This document shows, piece after piece, positions 33,246 through 42,260 of a DNA stretch of 64,000 bases. Made by a program: the position numbers and the translations under genes. The first letter of the stretch is position 1; every line of letters begins with the position of its first letter. Location of the stretch: contig SSMU01000014.1 in assembly GCA_004799545.1 (NCBI GenBank), positions 248,001-312,000 of the forward strand. Reading direction: 5' to 3'. The notes beneath the pieces are model-generated. The model had not been told where the DNA came from. It worked only from the letters and a program-made list of their open reading frames with translations, and made no database searches. Source of the stretch: Phenylobacterium sp. (GTDB taxonomy: Bacteria; Pseudomonadota; Alphaproteobacteria; Caulobacterales; Caulobacteraceae).

Positions 33246-33986
33246 GTGAGCGGCGATCCCTTCGACCTGACCGGCAAGATCGCCCTGGTCACCGGCGGCA
33301 GCCGGGGCCTGGGACTGCAGATGGTCCGCGCCTTCGCCAAGGCCGGGGCCGACGTGATCATCGCCAGCCGCAAGCTCGAGGCCTGCGAGGCCGCGGCGGA
33401 AGAGGTGAGGGCGCTCGGCCGCCGGGCCATGGCCTATGCCGTCCACGCGGCGAAGTGGGACGAGATCGATCGGCTGATCGAGGCCGCCTACGCCGAATTC
33501 GGGCGCATCGACATCCTGGTCAACAACGCCGGCATGTCGCCGGCTGTCGCCTCGCACGAGGTGACCGAGCAACTGTTCGACAGCGTGCTGGGGTTGAACT
33601 TCAAGGGCCCGTTCCGCCTGGCTTCGCAGGTGGCGCATCGGATGAGCCAGGGCGAGGGCGGGGTGATCATCAACGTCTCGTCCTCCGGCGCCCTGATGCC
33701 GCTGCCGGGCGTCATCCCCTATTCGGGCGCCAAGGCGGCGCTGAACGCCATGACCGTGTCGCTGGCCCGCGAGTATGGGCCGAAGGTGCGGGTCAACACC
33801 ATCTCCGCCGGGCCCTTCCTCACCGACATCGCCAAGGCCTGGACGCCGGAGGCGCGCGCGCGGGCCAACAATGCGTTGGGCCGCCCGGGCCGGCCGGAGG
33901 AGGTGGTGACCACGGCGCTCTACCTGGCGAGCCCGCTGTCGTCCTTCACCACCGGGGCGATCGTGCGGGTGGACGGCGGGCAATAA
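33246..33986 (+). CDS. Short-chain dehydrogenase/reductase
   Basis: A 246-residue SDR. The cofactor loop TGGSRGLG (16-23), NNAG, the catalytic Ser in NVSSSG and the YSGAK tyrosine-lysine pair are all present. The start is GTG 33246. Coupled with the thiolase, it probably oxidises a 3-hydroxyacyl-CoA or a ring alcohol. The C-terminal VDGGQ is typical of fabG-like members. Confidence 0.92.
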   Translation: MSGDPFDLTGKIALVTGGSRGLGLQMVRAFAKAGADVIIASRKLEACEAAAEEVRALGRRAMAYAVHAAKWDEIDRLIEAAYAEFGRIDILVNNAGMSPAVASHEVTEQLFDSVLGLNFKGPFRLASQVAHRMSQGEGGVIINVSSSGALMPLPGVIPYSGAKAALNAMTVSLAREYGPKVRVNTISAGPFLTDIAKAWTPEARARANNALGRPGRPEEVVTTALYLASPLSSFTTGAIVRVDGGQ

Positions 33987-34098
33987 CCCTCGGCGTGCCG
34001 ACGCCTTGACGGACCGAGGGTCAAGCCGCGCAATAGCGACTGAACGAAGATAAGTCAGCGACGCGCCCGCTCGGAGCGCCGTCGCGGGGAGTGGAACC

Positions 34099-35640
34099 AT
34101 GCATCCCAGCGCCACCGCCAGGGCGAACCCGGACAAGCCCGCCTACATCATGGCCTACTCCGGCGAGACGGTGACCTATGGCCAGCTCGACGCGCGATCG
34201 AACCAGGGGGCGCACCTGTTCCGCAGCCTGGGCCTCAAGCGCGGCGACGCGGTGGCCTTCTTCATCGAGAACAGCCCGCGCTACTACGAGCTCTTGTGGG
34301 CCGCCCAGCGCTCGGGGCTCAGGTTCACCTGCCTGTCCTCGAAGCTGACCACCGGCGAGGTGGAGTACATCGTCAAGGACTGCGAGGCGAAGGTGTTCGT
34401 GGCCTCGCTGCCGCTGGCCGAAACGGCGCTGGCGGCGGCGGCGCTGATCCCCGGCGTGGCGCTCTACATGGTGGGCGGCGAGGCCGGCCCCTACCAGAGC
34501 TTCGAGGCGGCGCGCTCGGCCTTCCCCACGACGCCGATCGCCGACCAGAGCGCCGGCCAGGCCATGCTCTATTCCTCGGGCACCACGGGCCGGCCGAAGG
34601 GCGTGCGGCGCGCCGGGACGCCGGACGCCTCCCTCGAGGCGCCCAACCCGCTCGCGAACCTCGGGATGATGCTCTACGGCTGGACGCCGGACGTGGTCTA
34701 TCTGTCGCCCGCGCCGCTCTATCACGCGGCCCCTCTGGGCTGGTCCATGGCGGTGCAGGCGCTGGGCGGCACGGTGATCCTCATGGAGCGTTTCGACGCC
34801 GAGGACGCGCTGCGGTTCATCGAACAGTACAAGGTGACCTCGGCCCAGTGGGTGCCGACCCATTTCGTGCGCATGCTGAAGCTGCCGGAGGCGGTCCGCG
34901 CCAAGTATGACGTGTCCTCACTGGTCTCGGTGTTCCACGCCGCCGCGCCGTGCCCGGTGCCCGTGAAGGAGCAGATGATCGCCTGGTGGGGCCCGATCGT
35001 GCACGAGTACTACGCCGGCACCGAGGGCAACGGCTTCTGCATCATCAATTCGGCCGAGTGGCTGGCGCACAAGGGCTCGGTCGGCCGCGGCCTGACCGCT
35101 CAGGTGAAGATCTGCGACGAGGACGGCGAGCCGCTGCCGCCGCGCGCCGAGGGGATGGTGTTCTTCGAGGGCGGCGGCCAGTTCGAGTACCACGGCGACG
35201 CGGCCAAGACCGCGGAGTCGAAGAACCGGCACGGCTGGACGACGCTGGGCGACGTGGGCTGGCTGGACGAGGAGGGCTACCTCTACCTCACCGACCGCAA
35301 GAGCTTCATGATCATCTCCGGCGGGGTGAACATCTATCCGCAGGAGATCGAGAACCTGCTGATCACCCACCCCAAGGTGGCCGACGCCGCGGTGGTCGGC
35401 GCCCCCGACGAGGAGATGGGCGAGAAGGTGGTGGCGGTGATCCAGCCGATGGACTGGGATGCCGACCACGAGGCGCTGCGCAACGAGCTGATGGCCTATA
35501 CGCGCCAGAACCTCAGCCACGTGAAGGCGCCCCGGGTGATCGACTTCATGCAGGAGCTGCCCCGGCACCAGACGGGCAAGCTCTACAAGCGCCTGATCCG
35601 CGACGCCTATTGGGCCAAGGAGAGCTCCCGCATCGCCTAG
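34099..35640 (+). CDS. Acyl-CoA synthetase (ANL superfamily)
   Basis: A 513-residue adenylate-forming ligase. It has the P-loop motif YSSGTTGRPKGV near residue 156, the aromatic motif EYYAGTEGNG, the hinge DRKSFMIISGGVNIYP and a C-terminal PRHQTGKLYKR with the catalytic Lys. It activates a carboxylic acid to acyl-AMP and then acyl-CoA. The GVNIYP hinge is common in steroid, terpenoid and fatty-acid ligases. An inverted repeat follows its stop. Confidence 0.92.
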   Translation: MHPSATARANPDKPAYIMAYSGETVTYGQLDARSNQGAHLFRSLGLKRGDAVAFFIENSPRYYELLWAAQRSGLRFTCLSSKLTTGEVEYIVKDCEAKVFVASLPLAETALAAAALIPGVALYMVGGEAGPYQSFEAARSAFPTTPIADQSAGQAMLYSSGTTGRPKGVRRAGTPDASLEAPNPLANLGMMLYGWTPDVVYLSPAPLYHAAPLGWSMAVQALGGTVILMERFDAEDALRFIEQYKVTSAQWVPTHFVRMLKLPEAVRAKYDVSSLVSVFHAAAPCPVPVKEQMIAWWGPIVHEYYAGTEGNGFCIINSAEWLAHKGSVGRGLTAQVKICDEDGEPLPPRAEGMVFFEGGGQFEYHGDAAKTAESKNRHGWTTLGDVGWLDEEGYLYLTDRKSFMIISGGVNIYPQEIENLLITHPKVADAAVVGAPDEEMGEKVVAVIQPMDWDADHEALRNELMAYTRQNLSHVKAPRVIDFMQELPRHQTGKLYKRLIRDAYWAKESSRIA

Positions 35641-35647
35641 CGCGATG

Positions 35648-35670
35648 CGATTGGGCGGATCGCCCAATCG
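35648..35670. repeat. Palindrome after the acyl-CoA synthetase
   Basis: CGATTGGGCG and CGCCCAATCG are perfect 10-bp arms around GAT, 8 nt after the stop codon. It may act as a terminator without a T-run. It is the left part of a composite palindromic block that includes the next feature. Confidence 0.5.
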
Positions 35671-35694
35671 CGATCGCGCTCGAATCAAGAGTTT

Positions 35695-35742
35695 GAGCGC
35701 GTTTTGGTCGCAAAAGTGGATCCACTTTTGCGCAACGCGCTC
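35695..35742. repeat. 48-bp composite palindrome, probable dispersed intergenic element
   Basis: Outer arms GAGCGCGTT (35695-35703) and AACGCGCTC (35734-35742) enclose a perfect 24-bp palindrome (35709-35732) centred on GTGGATCCAC. This layout resembles short palindromic intergenic elements common in alphaproteobacterial genomes. Folded RNA would form a near-continuous stem upstream of the 102-codon gene. Confidence 0.6.
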
Positions 35743-35793
35743 GGGCCTCGCTATAGTCCTCGAAACGAACAGACGTTTGAGGAGGAAGCGCCC

Positions 35794-36102
35794 ATGGACC
35801 TGAAGCCCGGCTCGCGCTGGAAGAGCGCGGTCTGCGACACCGAGGTCGTGGTGGTGCGCCCGCCGAAGACGCCGGTCGAGCTGGAGTGCGGCGGCCATCC
35901 GATGGTCGCCAACGCCGAAGCCAAGCCCGAGGGGCTGACGCTGAGCGCCGAGCATTCGGCGGGCTCCGGCATGGGCAAGCGGTTCGCCGACGAGGCGAGC
36001 GGGCTGGAGGTGCTGTGCGTGAAGGCCGGCGCCGGGTCGTTGTCGATCGGCGGCCAGCCGATCGGGGCGAAGGACGCCAAGAAGCTGCCCGCCTCGGACT
36101 GA
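35794..36102 (+). CDS. Small Cys-containing conserved hypothetical protein
   Basis: A 102-residue soluble protein with three Cys (in AVCDTEVVVVRPP, LECGGHPM and VLCVKAG) and a predicted beta-rich fold. ATG 35794 has a strong GAGGAGGA upstream. It lies 7 nt before a second acyl-CoA synthetase and so belongs to that operon. I recall similar short proteins beside actinobacterial fatty-acid ligases, without an assigned function; this recollection is unverified. Confidence 0.7.
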   Translation: MDLKPGSRWKSAVCDTEVVVVRPPKTPVELECGGHPMVANAEAKPEGLTLSAEHSAGSGMGKRFADEASGLEVLCVKAGAGSLSIGGQPIGAKDAKKLPASD

Positions 36103-36109
36103 CGGCGTC

Positions 36110-37615
36110 ATGCAGACCACCCTGCTCCTCGACATGGCGGCCGAGGCCGCGCCGGACCGGCTGGCCCTGGGTGGGCTGGCCGACGGGATCAGTTTCGCCG
36201 AGCTGCAGGCCCGCGCCCGCGGCGGAGCGGCCTGGCTGGCGGGGCAGGGCGGCGAGACGGTGGTGTTCCTGGGCCTCAACGGCCCGGCCATGCCGGCGGC
36301 GGTGTTCGCCGCGGGCCTGCTGGGCAAGCCGTTCGCGCCGCTCAACTATCGGCTGACCGACGCCGACCTCAACAAGCTCCTGGCGCGCACCGCGCCGTCC
36401 ATCGCCATCGTCGACGACGACATGGCGGGCCGGCTGAAGCCCGTCCCGGGCGTGACGGTGGTGAGCCGCAGCGCCTTCGAGGCGGCCTGCCTGGACCCCG
36501 TCAACCGCGCGGCCGAACTCGACTTTGTGGATCCGGACATCGCGGTGCTGCTGTTCACCAGCGGCACGACGGGCGAGCCCAAGGCCGCGATCCTGCGGCA
36601 CCGCAACCTGACCAGCTATGTGATCTCGACGGTGGAGTTCCTGGCCTCGGGCGAGGACGAGGCGGCGCTGGTCAGCGTGCCGGCCTACCACATCGCCGGC
36701 ATCTCGGCCGTCCTCACGGGGGTCTATTCCGGCCGCCGCACGGTGCACCTGGCGGCCTTCACGCCGGAGGCCTGGGTCGAGGCGGCGGCCACGGAACAGG
36801 TCACCCACGCCATGGTGGTGCCGACCATGCTGGGCCGCATCCTCGACGTGCTGGAAGCCCGCGGCGAGCGGCTGCCCAAACTCAAGGCGCTCTCCTATGG
36901 CGGCGGGCGCATGCCCCAGCCGGTGATCGAGCGGGCCATGCGGATCCTGCGCCACGTGGACTTCGTCAACGCCTATGGCCTGACCGAGACCTCCTCGACC
37001 ATCGCGGTGCTGGGGCCGGAGGATCACCGCCAGGCCATCGCCTCATCGGACGAGGCGGTGCGCCGCCGGATCGCCTCGGTCGGGCGGCCGCTGCCGTCGT
37101 TGGAGGTGGAGATCCGCGGGCCGGAGGGCGAGGTGCTGCCGGCGGGCCAGTCCGGGGAGATCTATGTCCGCGGCGAGCAGGTCTCCGGCGAGTACGTCCA
37201 CAAGAAGGTGATCCAGGACGACGGCTGGTTCGCCACCAACGACGGCGGTTGGATGGACGCCGACGGCTATCTGTTCGTCGAGGGGCGGTTGGACGACGTG
37301 ATCGTGCGTGGCGGGGAGAACATCTCGCCGGGCGAGATCGAGGACGTGCTGCGCGAGCATCCGCAAGTGGCCGACGTGGCGGTGCTGGGCCTGCCGGACA
37401 ACGACTGGGGCGAGAAGGTCGCCGCCGCGGTGGTGGCCAAGGAGGGCGCGCCCTCGGCCGAGGAGCTGGCGGCCTTCGTGAAGGCCAAGCTGCGCTCCAC
37501 CAAGACGCCGGAGGTCTGGGAATTCCGCGAGGCGCTGCCCTACAACGACACCGGCAAGCTGCTCAGGCGGCAGCTGAAGGCCGAGATGTCCGGCAAGCAG
37601 CCGGCGGCGGCTTGA
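36110..37615 (+). CDS. Acyl-CoA synthetase (ANL superfamily), second copy
   Basis: A 501-residue ligase. It has FTSGTTGEPKAAILRH near residue 147, AYGLTETSS, the hinge EGRLDDVIVRGGENISPGEIE and a C-terminal YNDTGKLLRR. It differs clearly from the 34099 ligase, so probably a different substrate. First enzyme of a tight block: 7 nt to the crotonase-like gene, then 4-nt overlaps. Confidence 0.92.
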   Translation: MQTTLLLDMAAEAAPDRLALGGLADGISFAELQARARGGAAWLAGQGGETVVFLGLNGPAMPAAVFAAGLLGKPFAPLNYRLTDADLNKLLARTAPSIAIVDDDMAGRLKPVPGVTVVSRSAFEAACLDPVNRAAELDFVDPDIAVLLFTSGTTGEPKAAILRHRNLTSYVISTVEFLASGEDEAALVSVPAYHIAGISAVLTGVYSGRRTVHLAAFTPEAWVEAAATEQVTHAMVVPTMLGRILDVLEARGERLPKLKALSYGGGRMPQPVIERAMRILRHVDFVNAYGLTETSSTIAVLGPEDHRQAIASSDEAVRRRIASVGRPLPSLEVEIRGPEGEVLPAGQSGEIYVRGEQVSGEYVHKKVIQDDGWFATNDGGWMDADGYLFVEGRLDDVIVRGGENISPGEIEDVLREHPQVADVAVLGLPDNDWGEKVAAAVVAKEGAPSAEELAAFVKAKLRSTKTPEVWEFREALPYNDTGKLLRRQLKAEMSGKQPAAA

Positions 37616-37622
37616 GGCGGCG

Positions 37623-38540
37623 ATGGACGCGCGCCCGGCGGCGCTCCTCAAGGAGCTGGGGTCGCGGGAGGGCGTGCGGATCGGCGTCCATGAGGCGGGC
37701 CCGCGGCCGGAGGTCGACCCTGGCGAGTACGACGTCCTGCTGAGCGCGGAGGCCGGCGCGCCGGCGCCGTGGGTCGGGTTCGGGCCGCAGCAGTTGGCGG
37801 TCGGCCTGGCGGCGCTCACCGGCGCTTGTGAGCAGCAGCCGGCCGCCGCCCTGGTCTGCGCGCAGGTGCTCCGCGCGTCGCTGCAGGTGGGCTTCGAGGC
37901 GGCCCTGGAGATCGAGTCGATCGCCTATTCGATGCTGCTCGCCTCGGCGGGCTTCAAGGCCTGGCGGGCTGCGACCCCCCGACGTGACCGGCCGGCGGAG
38001 CCCGAGCCGCGGGTGCGGATCGCGGACGAGGCCGGCGCAATCGCCATCCAGCTGGACCGCCCGGCGTCCCGCAACGCCTTCGACGCCGCCATGCGCGACG
38101 CACTCTGCGAGGCGCTGGAATTCGCCCTGGAGCATCCGGACAGGCCGCCGGTGATCCTGAGCGGCGCGGAGCCGGCGTTCAGCGCCGGCGGCGACCTGGA
38201 CGAGTTCGGGACCGCGCAGGACGTCGGCCAGGCCCACCTGATCCGCGTCCAGCAGTCGCCGGCCCGGCTGGCGCACCGGCTCGGCGACCGGCTGACCGCG
38301 CGGCTGCACGGGGCCTGCGTCGGCGCGGGCATCGAGGTCCCGGCCGCGGCGGCGCGGGTGGTGGCGGCGCCCGGGAGCTTCTTCCGCCTGCCGGAAGTCT
38401 CGATGGGGCTGATCCCCGGGGCCGGCGGCACGGCCTCGATCCCGCGCCGGATCGGGCGGCATCGGGCGGCCTATATGGCGATCTCGGGGGCGGACATCGA
38501 CCTGGAGACGGCGCTGGCCTGGGGCCTGGTGGACGCGTGA
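37623..38540 (+). CDS. Crotonase-family protein with apparently permuted fold
   Basis: A 305-residue protein. Residues about 129-305 are the crotonase core: PASRNAFDAAM, the oxyanion-hole FSAGGDLDEFG, the HGACVGAGIE loop, and PEVSMGLIPGAGGTASIPRRIG. The protein ends at GLVDA, lacking the roughly 80-residue helical C-terminus of standard enoyl-CoA hydratases. Residues about 76-120 at the N-terminus (LRASLQ...ALEIES-x2-YSMLLAS...KAW) resemble exactly that missing segment. This suggests a circular permutation. Probable hydratase or isomerase. Its stop overlaps the GTG start of the next gene. Confidence 0.8.
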   Translation: MDARPAALLKELGSREGVRIGVHEAGPRPEVDPGEYDVLLSAEAGAPAPWVGFGPQQLAVGLAALTGACEQQPAAALVCAQVLRASLQVGFEAALEIESIAYSMLLASAGFKAWRAATPRRDRPAEPEPRVRIADEAGAIAIQLDRPASRNAFDAAMRDALCEALEFALEHPDRPPVILSGAEPAFSAGGDLDEFGTAQDVGQAHLIRVQQSPARLAHRLGDRLTARLHGACVGAGIEVPAAAARVVAAPGSFFRLPEVSMGLIPGAGGTASIPRRIGRHRAAYMAISGADIDLETALAWGLVDA

Positions 38541-39562
38541 GCCCGATCGCGCCGGCCCTGGAGCTGTTGACCGCCGAGATCGCCGAGCTGACGGCGCAAT
38601 TCGGCCGGCGGGTGGATGTCGCCGCGCTGGGAGTCACCGACCGGGCGGGACAGCTGCCGCTCTCGGCGCCCGGCCTGCGCTCGCCGAACGGCGCCTGCCG
38701 GCTGGTCCCGGCCGCCGACGGCTGGATCGCGGTGAACCTGGCGCGCGAGGAGGATGCCGAGCTGATCCCCGCGTGGCTGGGCTGCGAGTTCGGTGCGCCG
38801 CCCTGGACGGCGATCGCCGCCCTGGCCGGGGCCCGGCCGTGGCGGACCCTGGTCGCCGAGGCGCAGGACCTCGGCCTGCCTGTCGCCGGCGTCGGCGAGG
38901 TGGCCAGCGACGGCTTGGCGGCGCCGCTGCTGAAGCTCGGCGTGGGCGCGACCCGGCGCGCGGAGCCCTTGAAGGTCGTCGACCTCTCGGCGCTCTGGGC
39001 CGGTCCGCTGTGCGGGGCGATCCTGGCGGCGGCCGGCGGCTCGGTGGCCAAGGTGGAGAGCCTGGGCCGCCCGGATCCCACCCGGACCTCGACGCCCGAG
39101 TTCTTCCGGCGCCTCAACGGCGGCAAGGCGGACGTGTCGCTCGACCTGCGGCGCGCCGACGGTCGCGCGGTGCTGCGCGAGCGGATCGCCGAGGCCGACG
39201 TGGTCATCACCAGCGCCCGCCCGCGCGGCCTCGCCTCCCTGGGCCTGTCGGTGGAGGCGGCGTTTGCGGCGAACCCCGGCCTCGTCTGGGTGGCGGTCAC
39301 CGGCTACGGTTTCACCGGCGAGGCGGCGTCGCGTGTAGCCTTCGGGGATGACGCCGCGGCGGCCGGCGGCCTGGTCGGCTGGTCGACGGATGGATCGCCG
39401 CAGTTCCTGGGTGACGCCCTGGCCGATCCGGTCACCGGGCTGGCGGCGGTGGTCGGGGCGCTGAAGGCCCTGGCCGAGGGCGGCGGGGTGCTGGTGGACG
39501 CGTCGCTCGCCGGGTCGGCGGCTGGCGCTGCCGCCGTCTGCCGCTTAAGGCGCGCGGCGTGA
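38537..39562 (+). CDS. CaiB-family CoA-transferase with permuted domain order
   Basis: A 341-residue protein. The Rossmann part begins only at about 144 (LKVVDLSALWAGPLCGAILAAAGGSVAKVES) and the protein stops soon after the Gly-rich VDASLAG element. Residues 50-120 (NGACRLVPAADGWIAVNLAR...) look like the small domain that normally follows. So the order is inverted relative to standard class III enzymes, and by eye the catalytic Asp is Gly. Start GTG 38537 overlaps the upstream stop (GTGA); its own stop overlaps the next start the same way. Confidence 0.8.
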   Translation: MSPIAPALELLTAEIAELTAQFGRRVDVAALGVTDRAGQLPLSAPGLRSPNGACRLVPAADGWIAVNLAREEDAELIPAWLGCEFGAPPWTAIAALAGARPWRTLVAEAQDLGLPVAGVGEVASDGLAAPLLKLGVGATRRAEPLKVVDLSALWAGPLCGAILAAAGGSVAKVESLGRPDPTRTSTPEFFRRLNGGKADVSLDLRRADGRAVLRERIAEADVVITSARPRGLASLGLSVEAAFAANPGLVWVAVTGYGFTGEAASRVAFGDDAAAAGGLVGWSTDGSPQFLGDALADPVTGLAAVVGALKALAEGGGVLVDASLAGSAAGAAAVCRLRRAA

Positions 39563-40929
39563 TCCTGCGCGACGTCGAGGTGGACGGCTGCGGCGGGCTG
39601 GATGTCCGCCTGGAGGCCGGCCGGATCGCCGAGATCGGCGCGGGGCTTGCCGGCCGCGGCGAGGAGCTGGACGGCAAGGGTGGGGCGCTGATTCCGGGCC
39701 TGGCCGACCACCACATCCACCTGTTCGGCCTGGCGGCGCAGGCGGCGTCGGTGGAGCTGGCGGGCGTGGCCACCGCGGCGCAGTTCGCCGCGCGGATCGC
39801 CGAGGCCGTGGCCGGCCGGCCGCCGGGCGCCTGGGTGCGGGTCACCGGCTATCACGAGGCCATGGCGGGCGAGCTGACCCGCGCCGAGCTGGACGCCCTG
39901 GCGCCGCGCCATCGGTTGCGGGTGCAGCACCAGACGGGCGCGCTCTGGGTGCTGAACAGCCTGGCGCTGGCGGCGCTGGGCGAGGGCGAGGCGCCGCCGG
40001 GCTTCGAGCCCGAGACCGGCCGCCTGTGGCGCGGCGACGCCTGGCTGCGCGGGCGGATCGGCGCCGAGCCGCCGCCCCTGGCGCCGATCGGCCGCCAACT
40101 CGCGGCCTACGGGATCACGGCCCTGACCGACGCCAGCGTCACCACCGACGCCGACGCGGCCGGGCGGCTGGCGCAGGCGGTGCGCGACGGGGCCCTGCCG
40201 CAGCGGCTGACGCTGATGAGCGGCGGCGCGCTGTCGGCGCCGGACGACGGCGCGTTCGCGGTGGGGCCGGTGAAGGTGCTGCTGGACGACCACGACCTGC
40301 CCGACCTCGACGAGTTCGCCGGCCGCATCGCCCAGGCGCGCGCCTGGGGGCGTGGGGTCGCGGTGCACTGCGTGACGGCCGGCGAGCTGGCGGTCACCCT
40401 CGCGGCCTTCGAAGCGGCCGGCGCGCGGGCCGGCGACCGCATCGAGCATGGCGGGGTGATCCCGGCCGAAGCGGTGGCGCAGCTCAAGGCCATGGAGCTG
40501 ACGGTGGTCACCCAGCCCGGCTTCATCCGCGAGCGCGGCGACCGCTATGCCGCCGAGGTGCCGGCCGAGGAGCAGCCGGACCTCTACCGCTGCGCCAGCC
40601 TGAAGGCGGCTGGAGTGCCGGTGGCGGGCAGCTCCGACGCCCCCTACGCCTCGGCCGATCCCTGGGCGGCGATGACGGCGGCGATCGATCGACGGACGGC
40701 GGGCGGCCGGGTGATCGGCGAGACCGAGCGGATCGGGCCGGCGGCGGCCCTGGCGCTCTATCTGGGGCGGCCCGAGGCGCCGGGCGGCCCACCGCGCCGC
40801 GTGGCCGTGGGCGAACCCGCCGACCTCTGCCTGCTCGCCGCGCCGCTCCGCGAGACGCTGGCCGCGCCGAGCGCCGGCCTGGTCCGGGCGACGATCCAGG
40901 GCGGGCGCATCACCTATAGCGCGGCCTGA
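39559..40929 (+). CDS. Amidohydrolase family protein (Amidohydro_3/YtcJ-like)
   Basis: A 456-residue metal hydrolase. It has GLADHHIHL at strand one (HxH), DDHDLPD, HCVTAGE and RIEHGGVIP near the metal site, a late Asp in SSDAPY, and the C-terminal beta-sandwich GEPADLCLL. It cleaves an amide, lactam or cyclic imide bond; the substrate is unknown. Start GTG 39559 overlaps the CoA-transferase stop. A hydrolase terminally coupled to acyl-CoA enzymes suggests a conjugated or cyclic substrate. Confidence 0.88.
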   Translation: MILRDVEVDGCGGLDVRLEAGRIAEIGAGLAGRGEELDGKGGALIPGLADHHIHLFGLAAQAASVELAGVATAAQFAARIAEAVAGRPPGAWVRVTGYHEAMAGELTRAELDALAPRHRLRVQHQTGALWVLNSLALAALGEGEAPPGFEPETGRLWRGDAWLRGRIGAEPPPLAPIGRQLAAYGITALTDASVTTDADAAGRLAQAVRDGALPQRLTLMSGGALSAPDDGAFAVGPVKVLLDDHDLPDLDEFAGRIAQARAWGRGVAVHCVTAGELAVTLAAFEAAGARAGDRIEHGGVIPAEAVAQLKAMELTVVTQPGFIRERGDRYAAEVPAEEQPDLYRCASLKAAGVPVAGSSDAPYASADPWAAMTAAIDRRTAGGRVIGETERIGPAAALALYLGRPEAPGGPPRRVAVGEPADLCLLAAPLRETLAAPSAGLVRATIQGGRITYSAA

Positions 40930-41015
40930 CGCGGCGTCGGGTGACGCCACGGCGCCGATTGAGCCCGCGTCCCAGGGGCGCCAAGGTGACCGCTGGTTAT
41001 CTCGGAGACGGTCGG

Positions 41016-42230
41016 ATGGCGGACGCGGGCGGCGATCTGGAACTCGAAGGCTTCCGTGCGGAGGCCCGCGCCTGGCTGGACGCCAACTTCCCGGCCTCGC
41101 TGAAGGGCAAGGGCGGCCAGGCGGCCGCGGCGCTGATGGACGGGCCGGAGCCGAACGGCGACCTGCTGGCCTGGAAAAAAGCCATGGGCGCCAAGGGCTG
41201 GGGCGCGCCGACCTGGCCGGCGGAATATGGCGGCGGCGGGCTCTCGCCGCAGCAGGCCCGCGTGCTGGCCCAGGAGATGGGCCGGGCCGGGGCGTTCAAT
41301 CCGATGACCGCCGGCATGGGCATCACCATGATCGGCCCGACCATCCTCGACTACGGGACCGAAGCGCAGAAGCAGACCCACATCCCGCCGATCGTCCGCG
41401 GCGACGTGCGCTGGTGCGTCGGCTACTCCGAGCCCAACGCCGGCTCCGACCTCGCCTCACTTCAGATGAAGTGTGAGGATAATGGTGATAAGTGGCTGAT
41501 TAATGGCAGTAAAACCTGGACGAGTGGGGCGCAGTATTCCGACTGGTGCGGGGCCCTGGTGCGGACCGACCCGCGGGCCAAGAAGCATGAGGGCATCTCC
41601 TTCATGCTGGTCGACATGAATCAGCCGGGGATCGAGACGCGGCCGATCAAGCTGATCGCCGGCGCCTCGCCGTTCTGCGAGACCTTCTTCACCGACGCGA
41701 CGGCGCCGAAGGCGGCGCTGCTTGGCAAGCTCAACGAGGGCTGGACGGTCGGCAAGCGGTTGCTGCAGCACGAGCGGGCGAGCCAGACGGGGGCCGCAAT
41801 GGGCGGGCGCCAGACGCCGATCGAGGAGATCGCCAAACGCTACGTCGAGGTGGACGGCGAGGGGCGGATCGTCGACCCGGACCTGCGGACCCGCATAACC
41901 CGCCACAGCATGGACGCGCGGGTGCATGGGCTGACGCTGATGCGGGCCATGGCCGAAGCGAAAGGGGCTTCGGGCGCCACCAACTCGGCGTCGATCCTGA
42001 AGAACTCCGCCACCCACGTCGCCCAGACCCGCGCCGAGCTGACGCTGGAGATCATGGGCGTCCAGGGCCTCGGCTGGGAGGGCGCGGCCTTCGACGGCGA
42101 GGAGATCGAGGCGGTGCGCGGCTGGCTGTTCGGCAAGGCCATGTCGATCTACGGCGGCTCGGCCGAGATCCAGAACAACATCATCTCCAAGCGCATCCTG
42201 GGCCTGCCGGACACCACCCAGTCGACCTAG
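41016..42230 (+). CDS. Acyl-CoA dehydrogenase
   Basis: A 404-residue flavoenzyme of the ACAD family, near normal length. It has the FAD/substrate strand RWCVGYSEPNAGSDLASLQ, GSKTWTSGAQYSDWC, and C-terminal SIYGGSAEIQNNIISKRILGLP. The alpha,beta-desaturation residue cannot be fixed by eye. ATG 41016 has GGAG upstream; an in-frame start 25 codons back is less likely. Codons from 41461 to 41526 are strikingly AT-rich (about 42% GC by count) while the rest is about 68-70%. Confidence 0.92.
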   Translation: MADAGGDLELEGFRAEARAWLDANFPASLKGKGGQAAAALMDGPEPNGDLLAWKKAMGAKGWGAPTWPAEYGGGGLSPQQARVLAQEMGRAGAFNPMTAGMGITMIGPTILDYGTEAQKQTHIPPIVRGDVRWCVGYSEPNAGSDLASLQMKCEDNGDKWLINGSKTWTSGAQYSDWCGALVRTDPRAKKHEGISFMLVDMNQPGIETRPIKLIAGASPFCETFFTDATAPKAALLGKLNEGWTVGKRLLQHERASQTGAAMGGRQTPIEEIAKRYVEVDGEGRIVDPDLRTRITRHSMDARVHGLTLMRAMAEAKGASGATNSASILKNSATHVAQTRAELTLEIMGVQGLGWEGAAFDGEEIEAVRGWLFGKAMSIYGGSAEIQNNIISKRILGLPDTTQST

Positions 42231-42260
42231 CGACCGGCGGCGGCGACCGGCGCTGAGGCC

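Noticed and set aside
41457..42017. Minus-strand open frame ending in an AT-rich stretch in the acyl-CoA dehydrogenase.
   Set aside because: The frame lacks coding features and results from the low-GC patch on the opposite strand.
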